Below, piece by piece: positions 1 to 9,365 of a stretch of DNA of 54,157 bases. Below the pieces are notes generated by a model, which saw only the letters and a program-made list of their open reading frames with translations, ran no database searches and was not told the DNA's origin. Within the stretch, counting starts at the first letter, position 1, and each line of letters starts with the position of its first letter. Made by a program: the position numbers and the translations under genes. Source of the stretch: Coxiellaceae bacterium (GTDB taxonomy: Bacteria; Pseudomonadota; Gammaproteobacteria; Coxiellales; Coxiellaceae); assembly GCA_029210045.1 (NCBI GenBank), contig JARGNX010000014.1, forward strand, positions 1 to 54,157. The letters run 5' to 3'.

Positions 1-53
1 ATTTTACGAGAAAATTCTACTTCTAAATAGCCTTAATTTTCGGGGGGATTACC
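1..53. repeat. Left terminal 53-bp inverted repeat (probable IS end)
   Basis: The first 53 bases are the exact reverse complement of the last 53 bases (54105-54157), and identity stops at base 54. Read outward the repeat begins GGTAATCCCCCCGAAAATTA. The simplest reading is that both window ends carry the terminal repeat of the same insertion sequence, whose body is missing because the assembly broke there. The IS family is not recognised. The repeat supplies the last six codons and the stop of the neighbouring hydrolase gene. Confidence 0.85.
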
Positions 54-1601
54 TAATGTCGCGCTTTTAGTGTTAATAGTGACGCATTGAATTGGCTGTG
101 ATTTATCCGCTAGCCAATTACCACAGGAAGGATTTGTGTTTATATTACCCTTAACAGTTACTGCCCCACCCAAATCATTGAGATTGTTTGTAGTCTGAAA
201 GGTATTTATCAACAAACGATCAGTAGTAGCTGGTTGATACCAATTATGCTGAGCCTTACTTGCAGGAGAAGCGGGTTTAATTACTTTATTTTGCAAATGC
301 TTTTGAAAAAAAGGCACGATATAACTAACTGCTGCAGCTTGTTGTTGCATCTTAGTAAGGCGAGTTGACTTACCTGTGCCACAATGAGAATCATCAACTA
401 AAGTCGACTGAGCGAAACTGCTATCATTAATCCAATCGTCAAGCCCTCCCCACGCCGGATCACTCCATACTGTATTAAAATAATTATGGTTAGCACCCAT
501 CAAAATAGAAAAATATTTTCCTGCCGTATTTTTCTTTTGACCAGGCATAGCATTATCAAAATAATAAACACCATCAAGCGAATCAACATCACCATCACAA
601 TACCCCAACATAATTCCACGTGTCACTCCCGTGGTATATTGTTTAAAATCATTCGTCGGTGCTAAACTAAAAACCGCCTTGATACCATATGTTCCATTTA
701 ACTTATTATAAGCATACACCACACCTTCACCCGCCCTGGAGTGCCCAAGTATGGCTATATTTTTAAAATCCAATGCTAACGACTTACCTTGCAAAATACT
801 TTGCAAATTATTTTGCAAATATTGCAATTGTAAATTAATCAAACTAGCGCGCGCTTTCATTGCAGTCGGCTGATAACTATCGTTAGTGTTAATGGCATTC
901 GCAGAAATCGATATAACAAAAAATCCCTTGCTTGCTAGTGCCTCCCCTAAATATTTATAACCAAGAAAATTAGGTAGGAATTTATTTTGATACTGTGACT
1001 CATGCATACCATGCATCAATACAATAATCGGCAAGCTACTTTTAACACCTGTCGGGTAAAAGAATTGAGCTAAATTTTCGTTGTTATACCATGACTCCAT
1101 TACAAATGCATTCATACCATAAAAATAATAACCATAAGTAATAGGGTATTTTCCACCAGAGACACTAACGTCTGCTTTCTGAACATTAAACCCACACTTA
1201 TAAATAATGTCACCTTGCGGTGTGTATCGGTAATCAGTACAACCCACGGCATCTGACGGCTGTGCCGCAAGCAATCGACACTTACCTTTAATAGGGATTT
1301 TGTACTTTTTACTATCTGCAGAAAAACCATAGGAAAAATCGATTGAATCCAAACCTTCACCAGCACCAAATGCACTAACAATATTTTGTTGAGCATCGAT
1401 GATTCGCTTCATTACAATCGGGCGACCATTAAACCAGACCACTGCAGGCTTAGATATCATCGATGGGCTAGGCTTTAGCAATATCAATGGATACCCAGCA
1501 TTTGCAACGTAACAGCCTGATTTCGGTATCGTTGCTGCATGCGCCGAAATCGACAACACACTCAAGATAATGATTTGTAAACCTATTTTTATAATACGCA
1601 T
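33..1601 (-). CDS. Secreted alpha/beta hydrolase, C-terminus probably altered by an IS
   Basis: This is a 522-residue predicted exported serine hydrolase of the alpha/beta-hydrolase fold. The ATG at 1601 is preferred over an upstream in-frame TTG (1643) because it gives a compact signal peptide (MRIIKIG...SISAHA, cut near residue 21). A beta-strand followed by LMHGMHES forms the oxyanion region. The nucleophile elbow GHSRAGEG puts Ser at about 288, GYCDGDVDS gives the likely Asp near 338, and GANHNYFN gives His near 372. The substrate is unknown; the fold includes lipases, esterases and polyester hydrolases. The last residues (GNPPEN) and the stop are encoded inside the 53-bp terminal repeat, so the native C-terminus may have been replaced. 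It is divergent from the gene at 1725. Confidence 0.75.
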   Translation of the reverse strand: MRIIKIGLQIIILSVLSISAHAATIPKSGCYVANAGYPLILLKPSPSMISKPAVVWFNGRPIVMKRIIDAQQNIVSAFGAGEGLDSIDFSYGFSADSKKYKIPIKGKCRLLAAQPSDAVGCTDYRYTPQGDIIYKCGFNVQKADVSVSGGKYPITYGYYFYGMNAFVMESWYNNENLAQFFYPTGVKSSLPIIVLMHGMHESQYQNKFLPNFLGYKYLGEALASKGFFVISISANAINTNDSYQPTAMKARASLINLQLQYLQNNLQSILQGKSLALDFKNIAILGHSRAGEGVVYAYNKLNGTYGIKAVFSLAPTNDFKQYTTGVTRGIMLGYCDGDVDSLDGVYYFDNAMPGQKKNTAGKYFSILMGANHNYFNTVWSDPAWGGLDDWINDSSFAQSTLVDDSHCGTGKSTRLTKMQQQAAAVSYIVPFFQKHLQNKVIKPASPASKAQHNWYQPATTDRLLINTFQTTNNLNDLGGAVTVKGNINTNPSCGNWLADKSQPIQCVTINTKSATLGNPPEN

Positions 1602-1724
1602 AAACAACACACACACTCTATATATAAAATATAAACATTCCAAACAATGTCAGTAATTATAGTAAGAATGGTGGTTATTTCTTTGATATACTGGCACCCG
1701 AGACAAACTGTGTGAGAAGACGTC

Positions 1725-3569
1725 ATGCGATCTGCAGCAAGCAGCACGGCTATTATTCCTTATCAAGCGCCATTATTTGGTGCTGGCGCTGTAATAGCAG
1801 ACGACAAAAAGCGCGCCTTTCGCTTCTTGAAACATGCACTAACTGAACCTCGAATTTCTATTAGTGAACTATTTTGGCTGGCAGATGATGAAGAGCTTAC
1901 ACACGGCGAAGCAGCTAAAGCACCATTGAGCGATTCGCTAGCTGATGATGAACTAGCGCGCTTACACACTCATATCGATAGCTTAATGCAGTTTGCAGCT
2001 GATCATCATCGATCTGCTGAACACAGCAAATATCATATCACTCGTCTCAGCATGCCAGAATACAGCCTATTTACCAGCACGCCATTAAATGAAACACAAT
2101 TAACCGAACTCAGTGCATGGCTAGATAAACAAGCTAAAAAATTACCTGAAAACGTACACGTGCTACTCAGCACGGTGGCGGTCGCGATGAATAATGAATT
2201 GTATAACGTCGCGTTTTATATCACTGGTGGTGTTGATGCTAGAGTACGAACCATCATAAAAAGCCAACCCTCGCCACACGATTTCACTTATGACGATCAA
2301 TCCGGTTTAACACTGTTTCAAATGTTACCAGGTGCACCCGATACATTTCGACCAACCATCGCCCATGGTCAACTACCTGAGTCACACAGCTTAGAAACAA
2401 CAAAGCCTTTAGCTAATAGCCCCTGCTTTAATGTCACTGTGGCAGATACGCAACTGCAAGTGTTTGTTGAAATATGTTATGACCAACCAGAAGGCACTGC
2501 ACTAAAACACTTAGAACATAGCTTACGTGATATATCACCCCCTATGCCACGATACTGTTCTAATATCGTCAGTGCTAATACGACAGACATATGCCAAGAC
2601 CTACGCATTACGCCCCAACTCACTCATGTAGATGCGCTGAGAAGCAAACATCATCCTCACTACTGTGACGAGCGATGCCTAACTAAGGTCACCGATGCCG
2701 TTTTTGGTGGCGCATATAGCATTTATAATTTCGGCACACACGACAGCGATGAACTCGACAATGATTACGAAGCGTTACGTCGCCGACTGAATCGCATCTT
2801 GTATGAAGAAAAGCTAGAAGTCAGTTTAAGTGATTTAGATATCACCATAGAAATTGACCGCGCATTACGAACAGGTCAATCGCAATACGCGATTAATTTA
2901 TTGCAATTACTAGAGTCTCCCGAGCCCGCATTAATCATCCGCTTAGCGAGTCACCATTTGCTTGAGTTACCCAGTTTAGAATTAAATTACATGGCAATGC
3001 GAGCACACTCACTTGCCGACACACAAATTTTAGTGTTAGCACAGCGCGCCAATGAGCTCAGTACTGATGCATTAGAATACATTTATGAGCTGATTGACGA
3101 TGGGCATCTCAAACCAACAGCACCAGCCATTAATTTATTCTGCCAACAGGCCTATCGACTAACTACGGATATAGATATACCTTTTTTCGAACCCAAATTT
3201 ATTGACCACCTAGACGCACAATCGATTGCGAGTTGTACACGTCATTTTAAAAACTTAAACAGCCAGATACTTAATATAATCACACAACGATTTTTCACTG
3301 CACTCACGCCACCCATACAACATGAATTGATCGCTTTGTCATGGTTACTCAATGCCGATAGCTTAGCCATTATTTGCGAACAGCACGACGCACTCAGTGA
3401 ATGGGAAATCAATGTATTATGCCAGCAGGCCAAACGCTTGAGTGACGACTCACTCTCGCAACTGCTAACACATACCGATCTATTTAATTCTCAAAGTAAA
3501 TTTTTAATCGATAATGAAGCAAAACACCGTAAATCAGCCCCTTCGCACGGTTATTTAATGCGGACTTAA
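1725..3569 (+). CDS. Nitrilase-like/helical-repeat protein, paralogue 1
   Basis: This 614-residue protein has no signal peptide or clear membrane segment. The ATG at 1725 follows a GAGAAGA ribosome site. Residues about 100-260 look like a carbon-nitrogen hydrolase (nitrilase superfamily) core: MPEYSLFTS (Glu112), a YNVAFYITGG strand pair, IIKSQPS (Lys179) and EICYDQPEG (Cys251), matching the order and spacing of the Glu-Lys-Cys triad. Residues from about 370 are alpha-helical with repeated L-S-x-x-x-L units, suggesting a solenoid. The next gene is a diverged, longer paralogue with the same plan. This architecture in a host-associated bacterium would suit an effector, but that is inference. 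The nitrilase assignment is from motif reading only. Confidence 0.6.
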   Translation: MRSAASSTAIIPYQAPLFGAGAVIADDKKRAFRFLKHALTEPRISISELFWLADDEELTHGEAAKAPLSDSLADDELARLHTHIDSLMQFAADHHRSAEHSKYHITRLSMPEYSLFTSTPLNETQLTELSAWLDKQAKKLPENVHVLLSTVAVAMNNELYNVAFYITGGVDARVRTIIKSQPSPHDFTYDDQSGLTLFQMLPGAPDTFRPTIAHGQLPESHSLETTKPLANSPCFNVTVADTQLQVFVEICYDQPEGTALKHLEHSLRDISPPMPRYCSNIVSANTTDICQDLRITPQLTHVDALRSKHHPHYCDERCLTKVTDAVFGGAYSIYNFGTHDSDELDNDYEALRRRLNRILYEEKLEVSLSDLDITIEIDRALRTGQSQYAINLLQLLESPEPALIIRLASHHLLELPSLELNYMAMRAHSLADTQILVLAQRANELSTDALEYIYELIDDGHLKPTAPAINLFCQQAYRLTTDIDIPFFEPKFIDHLDAQSIASCTRHFKNLNSQILNIITQRFFTALTPPIQHELIALSWLLNADSLAIICEQHDALSEWEINVLCQQAKRLSDDSLSQLLTHTDLFNSQSKFLIDNEAKHRKSAPSHGYLMRT

Positions 3570-3641
3570 GGTACAACAGCAATTGAGGCTGGTTATAATC
3601 CCGTAATAGATAAACGATTGCCAAGAGAATGTAATACAGCC

Positions 3642-6173
3642 ATGAGAACAGATGCCAGCCTATTCGCCAGAGAAGTAGCGCCCATTACTCCATGGCAACT
3701 TCAACACCTTAGCAAACGCCAAACGCCGAGCGTTAAAATACGTGAACTTGTTGTACTTACCAACGACGACACTGACACCCACGGTGAAATTAGAAAAAAA
3801 AGTGCTACTGCGGCCCATTCACTAACCACAACCACACCAGCCTCAAGAGACTTACTTAGCTATCACACCCATGATGACTGCAAAGCAACAGAAAAAACTT
3901 TCTGCAGTGAAGAAGACTTCACCCGCCTAGTACAACACGCGCTTAGCTTAATCGGCCTTGCCAATGCACACCACGCCCCATCACCTTATTGCATTACACG
4001 CATAGGAACAGCTGAATTTTATTTTTATACCCAAGCGCCTTTAGATGAAAATCAATTTGTACGCTTGCTTGATTTTGTTAAAGCTCACGCTAAAAAAATG
4101 CAACACAATGTGCATGCTTTATTAAGTAGTTTTGCGGTTTGGATTGGTGATCAGCTGTGTAACATTGCTTTGTATACCACCTGCGGTGAATCAGCAGAAG
4201 TGCATACGATCATCAAAGCCGAGCCATCTACAATTGACTTCGATTATCATGACCCAGACAATTTATTTAGACAATCAACAGAAGCCCCTGCAGCAAGCGG
4301 CTTCGCAGCAGGTGGGGTTATTTTGCCGGATGGCCGGTTATTAACAAACAATCACATACTCACCATCAAAGTCGATGATACAACCATACAAGTAGTCACT
4401 GTCATTTGCTTTGATCACGCCAATGAATATGGCCATCGATTACTGTACCAGCAACTCGATCACGACCGCTGCCAATTAGCCACCCCCCTGTATGATTACG
4501 TACTGACATCCAACACGGTTACCCCCAAAGTTGCTGATGCCCCAACAACCGTTATCAGTCAATACGATCCAGTGCATAGCCGCAGTAAGCCAGGTTTTGA
4601 TGCCGATGATTATTTAGTCGCATTACAATCTCCCGCATTCGGGCCTGCCTGCAGCGTATATGATATGGGTACAAAACCGATACCGTCCTTAACTAGCCTC
4701 TATGAAGAGGCAAGGCGGCGGCACAATATTCGAATATATCAACGACACCATGGATGCCGCATATCACAAGACAGCGTTCATGACTCTATTCAGCAGGCCA
4801 TTAATGAAGACGACTACGACAAAGCCATCCGTTTGCTGCCGCTTTCACTACACACCCCTTTATCACAAATAAGAATCTTAGCTTATACGCATATAGCAGC
4901 ATTACCAGCAAAAGAACTTAATCAATTAATGCATCTTCGCCAAGAGCTAGCAAAATCACAAATTAACGAGGTCGCATTACGATCAGCTGAACTGGAAACT
5001 GAACAGCTCGATAAATTTGCCCAAGTTATTTTAAGCAATCATGCGCAAGATAGAGAGCTATTGAACTTAATAGCACAGCAAGGGCAACGTTTATCAACCG
5101 CTTTAATTTACCAAATACTCTCAACTGATGACCTGTATGACCAGTTATCACCGGCCTCTCTCAATGTGCTCGCCAGTTGCTTAGAAGAAATTCATGACGA
5201 CGCTGTGATACATAAACTTGCTCCGCATTTTAGCGACTTTAAATTCTCGGCTCAGCTTTCCATTATTAAAAAAGCATCTCATCTGAGCGCTACCGTCTTA
5301 TCTGATATTTGTTTACAAGTGCTAAATAGCAAACTGCCCAATCCGTTATTGCTAGCTGTATGTCAGCAGGTACACCACCTACCCACTAACGTTATACAAG
5401 CATTAACTAAAAAAGCACATTTGCTCTCTCATGCTGAGCTAAATACAATTGCTGCCGCTATTCCCATCTTGAGTATAAATCACTTCAATTACTTGTTATG
5501 TTGTGTAGAGCGCCTAACAACCCAGTCATTTATATTAGTACTAGAGCGAACCCATGAGATACGCCATGGAAACACTTATAACGTACTATTAAAAGCGGCC
5601 ACCTCACCAAAACTTTCTGCAGAACAATTTGATAAAGCATTAAGCCTACTGCCATATGCAAGCCCGCAAGCACTGCTATCTATCAGTTACTGCACTCATT
5701 CATTATCAGATACACAGTTTAACAGTGTAGCCATTCAAATCTCCAACACATCAGAAAGCTTTATAGAAAATTTCATTCAACTAAATGCCAATCGCTCAAT
5801 TACTCAACTAGCCATACTATACAACTACATAGCGAAGGGTACGAGAACTGATGACACACTAGCGCAACTTATTATCAAACGCAGCATTGCTGTAGTGCAG
5901 GCGGCTATTGATGATAGCCTCATTCTCGCATCCATGCCTGCAATTAGTGCAACCAATATCATTGAAGCCATGCAATCAATTTATGAGTGTCAAGTTATTG
6001 ACGCTTTAGCCATTCAGTCTATACCGGACCTGGAAGATTTATCTCTCGCTTTCAAAACCATTACTGCTAGTTCACAAATTGCACTGCACAAACAACTACA
6101 AACTTATAGCGAGACAAACAGCGGTTGCGAAGACTCCGAGTCAACATTTCCATTCGCGCCCGCTATCGCTTAA
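3642..6173 (+). CDS. Nitrilase-like/helical-repeat protein, paralogue 2
   Basis: This 843-residue protein starts at the ATG 3642; an in-frame TTG at 3618 lacks a ribosome site. It is a paralogue of the 1725-3569 product: shared blocks include YCITRI..AEF, HNVHALLS, the TIIK segment, ICFDH, and an EEARRRHNIRIY block opening the helical part. The candidate nitrilase triad is Glu125 (TAEFYFYTQ), Lys192 (TIIKAEPS) and Cys256 (VICFDHANE). From about residue 390 to the end there are many short helical repeats of roughly 22-25 residues with LSxxxLxxI-type spacing, more than in paralogue 1. No transmembrane segment is seen. The function is unknown; a tandem duplication is clear. Confidence 0.6.
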   Translation: MRTDASLFAREVAPITPWQLQHLSKRQTPSVKIRELVVLTNDDTDTHGEIRKKSATAAHSLTTTTPASRDLLSYHTHDDCKATEKTFCSEEDFTRLVQHALSLIGLANAHHAPSPYCITRIGTAEFYFYTQAPLDENQFVRLLDFVKAHAKKMQHNVHALLSSFAVWIGDQLCNIALYTTCGESAEVHTIIKAEPSTIDFDYHDPDNLFRQSTEAPAASGFAAGGVILPDGRLLTNNHILTIKVDDTTIQVVTVICFDHANEYGHRLLYQQLDHDRCQLATPLYDYVLTSNTVTPKVADAPTTVISQYDPVHSRSKPGFDADDYLVALQSPAFGPACSVYDMGTKPIPSLTSLYEEARRRHNIRIYQRHHGCRISQDSVHDSIQQAINEDDYDKAIRLLPLSLHTPLSQIRILAYTHIAALPAKELNQLMHLRQELAKSQINEVALRSAELETEQLDKFAQVILSNHAQDRELLNLIAQQGQRLSTALIYQILSTDDLYDQLSPASLNVLASCLEEIHDDAVIHKLAPHFSDFKFSAQLSIIKKASHLSATVLSDICLQVLNSKLPNPLLLAVCQQVHHLPTNVIQALTKKAHLLSHAELNTIAAAIPILSINHFNYLLCCVERLTTQSFILVLERTHEIRHGNTYNVLLKAATSPKLSAEQFDKALSLLPYASPQALLSISYCTHSLSDTQFNSVAIQISNTSESFIENFIQLNANRSITQLAILYNYIAKGTRTDDTLAQLIIKRSIAVVQAAIDDSLILASMPAISATNIIEAMQSIYECQVIDALAIQSIPDLEDLSLAFKTITASSQIALHKQLQTYSETNSGCEDSESTFPFAPAIA

Positions 6174-6182
6174 ACTACCCCC

Positions 6183-7181
6183 ATGAAAAGTTTTGAATGG
6201 ACGGTGATTGGTGCGGGGCCGGCAGGTATTGCTAGCATCGGCCAATTACTCGAACTGAATATTGCTGCAGAAAAAATTGCATGGATTGACCCGCATTTTA
6301 AATGCGGTGATTTCGGTCAATTGTGGCGCAAGGTCGAAAGCAACACACCCGTTGAGTCGTTTGATTTTTTTTATAAAGCCTGTAAAGCCTTCCATTACGG
6401 ATCACAAGCTAAAGCATTTTTTATAGAACATATGCCAGCGGAAAAAAACTGTCCGTTACTGGTCGCCGCTGAGCCATTGCATTGGATTACCACACAACTG
6501 CGTCAACAAGTATTATCCATTGTAGGTGCCGTGCAGTCACTGCAGCCAATAAATAATGGTTGGCATCTTACGGTCTCAACCGGTCAACCACTGCACAGTC
6601 AAAAAGTCATTTTAGCAACAGGTGCTTACCCACGCACACTCGATTTTGATAACCTTGAAACCATTCCCGTTGTTACTGCATTTGACCCTGAGGATTTATC
6701 GCAAGTCATCCATCCTGATGATAACGTTGCTGTATTTGGTGGCGGACAATCCGCACGCAGTGTGCTGGAAAATTTACACCCACTTCACCCCAATCGCATC
6801 GTACATTTTTATCGTAATTTTTACACTTATGACTTTCACCTCGGTCACCTCACCTTCCCGAATGTTAACTCGCTTGAAATGACACCAGCAAATTTAGTCA
6901 ATAACATTCCTTCGTGTAATAAAGCCATTTACGCTATCGGCTTTGAAAAGCGCTGCATTCCAATCGCGGGACTTCCTCGCCAATACGATTACCATCATGA
7001 AACCGGGGAAGTGGCGCCCGGCATCTATGGGGTTGGCGCAGCGTTTCCTGAGCTACTCCCTCATCGCAACGCCCAAGCGGAATACCCCAACATTGCTATC
7101 GCTGCGTTTGTTGAGCGTGTGCAAACTTTGCTCCCTTATTGGCTAACATTGCCCACCGCTGTACCTGAATTGATTTCTTGA
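6183..7181 (+). CDS. FAD/NAD(P)-binding oxidoreductase
   Basis: This 332-residue flavoprotein opens with an N-terminal Rossmann dinucleotide motif (VIGAGPAGIAS, from residue 8) for FAD. A second nucleotide site in the middle (AVFGGGQSARS, near residue 185) is for NAD(P)H, and a VILATGAYP strand precedes it. The plan resembles the pyridine-nucleotide-disulfide/flavin monooxygenase superfamily without a CxxC redox motif, so it is not a thioredoxin reductase. It starts 9 bases after the helical-repeat gene stop and has no strong ribosome site, suggesting translational coupling. The substrate is unknown. Confidence 0.7.
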   Translation: MKSFEWTVIGAGPAGIASIGQLLELNIAAEKIAWIDPHFKCGDFGQLWRKVESNTPVESFDFFYKACKAFHYGSQAKAFFIEHMPAEKNCPLLVAAEPLHWITTQLRQQVLSIVGAVQSLQPINNGWHLTVSTGQPLHSQKVILATGAYPRTLDFDNLETIPVVTAFDPEDLSQVIHPDDNVAVFGGGQSARSVLENLHPLHPNRIVHFYRNFYTYDFHLGHLTFPNVNSLEMTPANLVNNIPSCNKAIYAIGFEKRCIPIAGLPRQYDYHHETGEVAPGIYGVGAAFPELLPHRNAQAEYPNIAIAAFVERVQTLLPYWLTLPTAVPELIS

Positions 7182-7282
7182 TAAATGACAACTTTGTGAA
7201 CGATAGTGACTAAATTTTATTCCTCGACCGATAAAACTATGTTAGCATTTCCCCGGGATAATAACGTGGGGAATAGTAAACA

Positions 7283-8482
7283 ATGTTTAAAAAATGCATA
7301 GCAATACTGATCGGACTATCACTCAGTCCAATGGCATTCAGTTGGTGGGCAACAGGACACGCACTCACCGCAGAAGTCGCTTACCAGAACATTAGCGCCA
7401 AAACTCGTACTCAAGTCAATGCACTACTAAATACTCCAATTAACTTCCCCGCTCTAGGCAGTGGACATCAACCAGACCTCACACCTAGCGACCTAGCTAA
7501 ATCACTCAACTCCATGGCTACCGATGCCTCTTGGGCTGATGATGTAAAACATTATTTTTGGCGATCAGGTTCAGAAAAATACGTTTACAGCGACATGCAC
7601 TACTTAGATATACCCATCGATTTTGATACCACCGATACCGAAGGCTATTGCGCTAAAACTGTAACGATGGACTATTTGAATAAATATGCTGGGGATGTGA
7701 ACCACGATGATGTGGTCAACGCCATACGCAGCTCATTAAAAACCTTAGTCAGCAGTCGCAGCACCACAAACACCAAAGCAATCGCCATGCGCTTCTTAAT
7801 TCACTTTATGGGTGACATGCATCAGCCACTACACCTTAGTGACCCAACCATAAACCACCACAGCAGCCATGGTGGCAACTCAATTTTATTTGCCGGCAAC
7901 CAACAACCGAGCTACCAAAGTGTGTTTAATAAGGATCCGCTGCATGACGTTAGAACCAAGCACGTCACTGAATTACATGCTTATCTCGATGGCGTACTCG
8001 GCGCTTTCAATCAATTACCTGAAACCATCGACTCTTCCTATGATCCACATGGTCACGAGTTATGGATGGACAATCTGAGTAACTACATTGATTATTTAGA
8101 TACGCTTGCTAAAGACCTGCCTGCGCTCAATGATACTCCAGCACAAGACCAATTAGTAAAACATTGGGCATTAGACACATCAAAACTAGCTTGTCGTTTA
8201 TTTATAACCGACCACCCATTTACCTACCAAACTAAAGGTAAACCAACTACTAACTGGAATGCGGTTTTTGTAACCTCACCACAAGCGTTTCTTGCAAAAA
8301 ATCGCCAAGCCATCCTACAGCAAATCGAACGCGGTGGTATGCACTTAGCAGAATTGCTCAATGCGTTATATGATCCTAGCCATGCCAATAAAGATGCCGT
8401 GAAATATTTGCAAGATCTTAAAGCCAATATGCAACAACCCACCTTGTTAGAATTGGTCAATATCAACAAACGTCACGCTTAA
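7283..8482 (+). CDS. Secreted S1/P1-family zinc nuclease
   Basis: This is a 399-residue exported zinc-dependent nuclease (S1/P1 family, phospholipase C fold), which typically cleaves single-stranded nucleic acid to 5'-nucleotides. The signal peptide ends AFS before WWATGH, so the mature N-terminus is Trp, as required because the family uses the N-terminal Trp to bind zinc. Further ligands are visible: WADDVKH, MHYLDIP, the signature HFMGDMHQPLH (near residue 173-183), HGGN, and LHAYLD in place of the usual LHxxWD. A GGGGAA ribosome site precedes the ATG. It could scavenge nucleotides or degrade extracellular DNA. Confidence 0.9.
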   Translation: MFKKCIAILIGLSLSPMAFSWWATGHALTAEVAYQNISAKTRTQVNALLNTPINFPALGSGHQPDLTPSDLAKSLNSMATDASWADDVKHYFWRSGSEKYVYSDMHYLDIPIDFDTTDTEGYCAKTVTMDYLNKYAGDVNHDDVVNAIRSSLKTLVSSRSTTNTKAIAMRFLIHFMGDMHQPLHLSDPTINHHSSHGGNSILFAGNQQPSYQSVFNKDPLHDVRTKHVTELHAYLDGVLGAFNQLPETIDSSYDPHGHELWMDNLSNYIDYLDTLAKDLPALNDTPAQDQLVKHWALDTSKLACRLFITDHPFTYQTKGKPTTNWNAVFVTSPQAFLAKNRQAILQQIERGGMHLAELLNALYDPSHANKDAVKYLQDLKANMQQPTLLELVNINKRHA

Positions 8483-8510
8483 TCAATACCAATAAGCTTA
8501 CAATCATGTT

Positions 8511-8531
8511 ATGCCGGACTTAGTCCGGCAT
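8511..8531. terminator. Hairpin between convergent genes
   Basis: A perfect inverted repeat, ATGCCGGAC-TTA-GTCCGGCAT, lies between the nuclease gene and the convergent AbiEii gene. It has no long T tract, so it may be a weak bidirectional terminator or a minimal copy of the CCGG palindromes found elsewhere in the window. Confidence 0.5.
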
Positions 8532-8555
8532 ATATCCCATCAGCCACTTGGATCC

Positions 8556-9365
8556 TTAAAAAACTGAAACCATTCTTGGGATTACCCTGCTAAACAATAT
8601 ATCGTAAGCGGCTTGCACCTCATACTGCTTTGCTATGCCGGGGGCCAATAGTGGAACGATATCATCATTAAAGACTTTACTATCCCGCTTTAACTCAAGG
8701 TTTTCAGCATATTGCTGGTGCGTAATAGGAGTGTTACCTCTGTTCATATAAACAAAAAAAGTTTTCACCATGTTTTCTATATCGATATCTGAATGCTCGC
8801 TAAAGGCATACCAAAAATCAAACAAGTCCCGCCCTTTACGGCGCTGATACAATGCACGTAACTTAGTCCCTAATAATTCCTCCAGCTGATAGGTTACAAT
8901 AGATGCTGAGCCTTTGTACCAGCTAGAGTCCACACTATATTTTATATGATTATACTGCAACACATTAAAATGCTCGCGAGTATTAATTTCAACTTTCACC
9001 TTGCGCTGAATAATAGGCTCTATTTCAGTTTCAAATTTATAATATAAGGTAAATCTTCCGTGCCCTTGCTTCCATTTTGGCTTACCCAACCAGGGATCTA
9101 AACAAGCCCTTACAGCGCTTATTGTCTCACCAATTGGTTTAGCCTCCTTTTGAACAAAATCTAAATCTTCACTAAAACGCCCCGGCTTGTCAAAATACAG
9201 TTTGTGTAACGCCGTACCTCCGCGAAACACAAGATTATTTGATACCTCCGGTGATGAGTACAATTCACAAATTGCACGCGAAAGCACCAAATCATGCTCC
9301 ACTTGATCCAGATACGGCCATAAAACTTTAGATTTCCATTGCGTTATATCACTTTGCAATATCAT
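8556..9365 (-). CDS. abiEii: AbiEii-type nucleotidyltransferase toxin (pair 1)
   Basis: This 269-residue protein belongs to the AbiEii/AbiGii toxin family (DNA polymerase beta-type nucleotidyltransferase fold). The motifs are FRGGTALHKL near residue 48 and RFSEDLDF near 63, giving the Gly-rich turn and the metal-binding Asp-x-Asp. A later KLRALYQRRKGRDLFDFWY block is also typical. In type IV toxin-antitoxin systems it is a growth-inhibiting nucleotidyltransferase linked to phage abortive infection. Its ATG overlaps the antitoxin stop (ATGA, 4 bases), so the two are translationally coupled. Confidence 0.9.
   Translation of the reverse strand: MILQSDITQWKSKVLWPYLDQVEHDLVLSRAICELYSSPEVSNNLVFRGGTALHKLYFDKPGRFSEDLDFVQKEAKPIGETISAVRACLDPWLGKPKWKQGHGRFTLYYKFETEIEPIIQRKVKVEINTREHFNVLQYNHIKYSVDSSWYKGSASIVTYQLEELLGTKLRALYQRRKGRDLFDFWYAFSEHSDIDIENMVKTFFVYMNRGNTPITHQQYAENLELKRDSKVFNDDIVPLLAPGIAKQYEVQAAYDILFSRVIPRMVSVF

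Noticed and set aside
6622..7146. Small plus-strand frames inside the flavoprotein gene
   Set aside because: They are shadow frames within a clearly coding gene, without ribosome sites.
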